Assembly (NCBI GenBank): GCA_024653645.1
Contig: JANLHK010000073.1
Coordinates: forward strand, 1 to 8,748
DNA length: 8,748 bases
Reading direction: 5' to 3'
Source: Candidatus Roizmanbacteria bacterium
GTDB lineage: Bacteria > Patescibacteriota > Microgenomatia > UBA1406
Part shown: one piece after another, positions 6,291-8,748 of the stretch
Layout of the letters: each line of letters begins with the position of its first letter
Position numbering within the stretch: the stretch's first letter is position 1
Notes under the pieces: model-generated
Seen by the model: only the letters and a program-made list of their open reading frames with translations
What the model was told of the DNA's origin: nothing
Database searches by the model: none
Made by a program: the position numbers and the translations under genes

Positions 6291-6296
6291 GAAGGA
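6291..6296 (+). promoter_or_regulatory. Shine-Dalgarno sequence of rpoB
   Basis: GAAGGA stands 8 bases before ATG 6305, the normal spacing. It fixes the rpoB start, since no other in-frame start with a site is nearby and the protein begins as the family does. Confidence 0.75.
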
Positions 6297-6304
6297 TCAA
6301 GCAC

Positions 6305-8748
6305 ATGGCTATATCAAAAAAACGAAATTTTTTTTCAAAAAACACTGCCGAAGCGGCTATTGAGCTTGACCTTCTTTCTTTTCAAAAGGAATCATACCAG
6401 CGCTTTATAGAAAAAGACTTTGAGCAAATCTTGACTGAGTTTTTTCCTATAGAGGACTACACCAAGAAAAACTGGCTGTTAACTCTTGATAAAGTTGAGT
6501 ATCAATCTCCTAAAATCAGTGTTGATGAGGCGTTTGATAAGCAGTTGTCATATAGCTTCCCCGTATATCTTCACTTAGAGCTGCAAAATCGCCAAAGCGG
6601 AAAAACCAAGTCACAAAAGCTGTATTTCTGCGATCTTCCGATGATGACCGAGCGTGGTACCTTCATTATCAACGGTATTGAGCGTTGCGTGATTGGCCAA
6701 CTAGTTCGTTCTCCGGGTGTATACTACACCGCAGAAATTGACCGATCAAGCGGTACCACCACGTATAATGCTGAAATCCGCCCGTATATCGGTGCCTGGC
6801 TCGACTTCTTCATCGGTAAAGGCAAGCATATTGAAGCAAAAATCAACAAGCGTCGCAAATTTCCCGTCACGTTATTACTGAAGGTGTTTGGTATGACTGA
6901 ACAGGACATTCGTAGTGCTTTTGGCGATCTTGATGAAGACGCCTATCGTGAGTATATTGAAGGAACACTGAACCGTGATCGTACCAACTCACAGGAAGAG
7001 GCCATTCTTGAACTGTACAAAAAGATAAAGCCGGGTGAAACGCTGGTACTTGATAACGCCCGTGAAGCATTCGAAAACTTGTTTTTTAATACCCGCCGCT
7101 ATTCACTCGCTGGCGTAGGACGCTACAAAATGAACAAAAAGCTAGGACTCAAGATTTCTGATAAGCAATCACTGTTAACCAAAGAAGATCTCATTGCTAT
7201 TATCAAATACTTAATTTCAGTCGCTCAGACGAAAAAGGGATTCGATAATATCGATCATTTGGGTAACCGCCGGGTACGCCGGGTAGGCGAGCTGGTGGGT
7301 ATGTATGGTGTGCGCGTGGGTATGATGCGGGTTGAGCGCGACACCAAGGGTCGTATGAGCCTTATTTCAGCGGAAAACGAAGCCTCTCCTTCACAAATGA
7401 TTAATCCTCGACCCCTTATCTCGGCTCTGAACTCCTTCTTGAAGACCAGCCAACTCTCAACCATCCTTGATCAGACCAATATTCTTTCAGAAATCGACAA
7501 CTTGCGTCGTCTAACGGTCGGCGGGCCCGGTGGTATCACCAAGAACCGCGCTTCATTCTCGATTCGTGATATTTCTCCGTCACAGTACGGACGCATTTGT
7601 CCTATCCGAAGTCCTGAAGGACCCAATATCGGTGTGGTTACCTATTTGGCACTGTATGCACGCGTAAACGAATTTGGCTTTATTGAAGCACCCTATCGTC
7701 GCGTAGTCCAGAACAAAGGCAAAATGCAGGTTACTGATGAAATCTTGTACCTGCCTCCTGATGACGAAGAAAATCATTATATTACCCAGTCGGCGGTGAA
7801 CCAGGACGACAAAGGGTATATCACCGATGTACGCGTTCCAGCACGGTATAAGGGTGAATTCATTGAAACTAATGTAGAAAAAGTTGAGTATATCGACGTA
7901 TCACCCCGACAGGTGGTTGGTTTATCTGCCTCAATTATTCCGTTCCTGCAAAACAACGATGCCAGCCGTGCCCTTATGGGTACCCACATGCAATGTCAAG
8001 CCGTGCCATTGGTTAAAATCGAGTCTCCCTTGGTGGGAACCGGCATGGAGCGCGCTATTGCTTTGGGAGGCAAGCGAACCATCATCGCTCCTGAAGACGG
8101 TGATGTGAAATACGTTGACGGTGAGAAGTTGGTCTTTAAGGGAAAGAGCGGGAAAGAATACAAGTACCATATCCAGAAATTCGTCCGTACCAACAAAGAC
8201 GTATCATTCAGCCAACGCCCGCTTGTCAGCAACAAAGAAGCGGTTAAGAAAAACGAAGTGCTTATTGACGGCCCCAACAGCGACAAAGGTGAAATTGCCA
8301 TAGGGCAAAACCTTATGGTTGCCTACATGGCTTTTGATGGACTGGGTTATGAAGACGCCATTGTCGTATCTGAACGCGTAGTCAAGGAAGATCTGCTTAC
8401 TTCCATCACCATGGAGGAGTTTCGGGCAGACGTGGTTAGCACTAAGCTGGGACCGGAGGAAATAACGCGGGATATTCCCAATGTCCGTGAAGATTTGCTG
8501 TCAAACCTTGATAAAAACGGTATTGTTATCGTTGGTTCTAAGGTAAAAGGTGGCGATGTACTGGTGGGTAAAGTGGCCCCCAAGGGTGAAAAGGAATTAA
8601 CCGCAGAAGAGCGCTTACTCAAGGCTATTTTTGGTGAAAAAGCAAAAGAAGTACAAGATACCTCATTGACCGTTCCGTATGGAAAGAGTGGAACCGTGGT
8701 TCATATTCGTGAGCTTGAAGAGAAAAAAGGTGCCTCGCTTGAACCCGG
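6305..8748 (+). CDS. rpoB: RNA polymerase beta subunit (RpoB), N-terminal 814 residues; 3' end outside window
   Basis: The frame runs from ATG 6305 to the window edge without a stop. RpoB forms one pincer of the bacterial RNA polymerase core and part of its active site. Recognisable blocks in order: an N-terminal SFQKESYQRFIEKDFEQIL; the lobe with FIINGIERCVIGQLVRSPGVYY; the NRRVRRVGELV region; the rifampicin region beginning TSQLSTILDQTNILSEIDNL (K380 to about residue 411); RDISPSQYGRICPIRSPEGP; LMGTHMQCQAVPLV; the active-site acidic pair E683-D684 in GYEDAIVVSE; and KLGPEEITRDIPNV then KVAPKGEKELTAEERLLKAI. The start is supported by a Shine-Dalgarno sequence 8 bases upstream. Odd points: several rifampicin-contact positions are substituted, and the normally conserved CPIETPEG reads CPIRSPEG. 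The ribosomal protein genes that precede rpoB in many bacteria are absent; it follows an envelope operon and has its own promoter. Confidence 0.98.
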   Translation, partial: MAISKKRNFFSKNTAEAAIELDLLSFQKESYQRFIEKDFEQILTEFFPIEDYTKKNWLLTLDKVEYQSPKISVDEAFDKQLSYSFPVYLHLELQNRQSGKTKSQKLYFCDLPMMTERGTFIINGIERCVIGQLVRSPGVYYTAEIDRSSGTTTYNAEIRPYIGAWLDFFIGKGKHIEAKINKRRKFPVTLLLKVFGMTEQDIRSAFGDLDEDAYREYIEGTLNRDRTNSQEEAILELYKKIKPGETLVLDNAREAFENLFFNTRRYSLAGVGRYKMNKKLGLKISDKQSLLTKEDLIAIIKYLISVAQTKKGFDNIDHLGNRRVRRVGELVGMYGVRVGMMRVERDTKGRMSLISAENEASPSQMINPRPLISALNSFLKTSQLSTILDQTNILSEIDNLRRLTVGGPGGITKNRASFSIRDISPSQYGRICPIRSPEGPNIGVVTYLALYARVNEFGFIEAPYRRVVQNKGKMQVTDEILYLPPDDEENHYITQSAVNQDDKGYITDVRVPARYKGEFIETNVEKVEYIDVSPRQVVGLSASIIPFLQNNDASRALMGTHMQCQAVPLVKIESPLVGTGMERAIALGGKRTIIAPEDGDVKYVDGEKLVFKGKSGKEYKYHIQKFVRTNKDVSFSQRPLVSNKEAVKKNEVLIDGPNSDKGEIAIGQNLMVAYMAFDGLGYEDAIVVSERVVKEDLLTSITMEEFRADVVSTKLGPEEITRDIPNVREDLLSNLDKNGIVIVGSKVKGGDVLVGKVAPKGEKELTAEERLLKAIFGEKAKEVQDTSLTVPYGKSGTVVHIRELEEKKGASLEP

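Noticed and set aside
6201..6410. A 69-codon open frame on the + strand between the YtxH-like gene and rpoB
   Set aside because: It covers the rpoB promoter, leader hairpin and Shine-Dalgarno sequence, runs out of frame into rpoB, and its translation looks like random sequence with no motif.

Overview
The window reads as chromosomal DNA of a bacterium. My best guess is a member of the Candidate Phyla Radiation (Patescibacteria). The reasons are the compact layout, short or absent 5' leaders, a slim FtsK operon carrying a minimal RodZ-like gene, and an rpoB that does not follow ribosomal protein genes. This is inference: no rRNA or other taxonomic marker is present apart from rpoB itself. There is no gene-free stretch longer than 300 bases. 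I saw no tRNA, rRNA, CRISPR array, insertion sequence, integrase or attachment site.

Left part (1-1593, + strand): the C-terminal part of a deoxynucleoside-kinase-like protein whose start lies outside the window, followed closely by an orphan nucleotidyltransferase-fold protein of unknown role. Both are diverged from known families, and the kinase gene is visibly more AT-rich than the rest of the window. A complete gene on the - strand (1594-2862) encodes a cytoplasmic alkaline-phosphatase-superfamily enzyme of the nucleotide pyrophosphatase/phosphodiesterase type. Its stop codon abuts the stop codon of the nucleotidyltransferase gene with no intervening base.

Middle part (2863-6198): a 54-base divergent intergenic region holds a TATAAT hexamer on each strand. 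Each lies so close to its start codon that the two mRNAs should have almost no leader. Rightward from it runs an apparent operon for the cell envelope and division: ftsK (DNA translocase), a RodZ-like HTH/membrane/Ig-like protein overlapping ftsK in an ATGA junction, a small membrane protein of DUF948 type, and a small YtxH-like membrane protein overlapping its predecessor by 8 bases.

Right part (6199-8748): a strong sigma70-type promoter (TTGACA, 17 bases, TACAAT), a leader with a terminator-like hairpin, a clear Shine-Dalgarno sequence, and then rpoB (RNA polymerase beta subunit), which is intact as far as the window edge. The rifampicin-resistance-determining region carries several natural substitutions at drug-contact positions, so intrinsic rifamycin insensitivity is predicted. 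The most unusual items are this RpoB, its leader hairpin, the near-leaderless divergent promoter pair, and the kinase/nucleotidyltransferase pair with atypical motifs.
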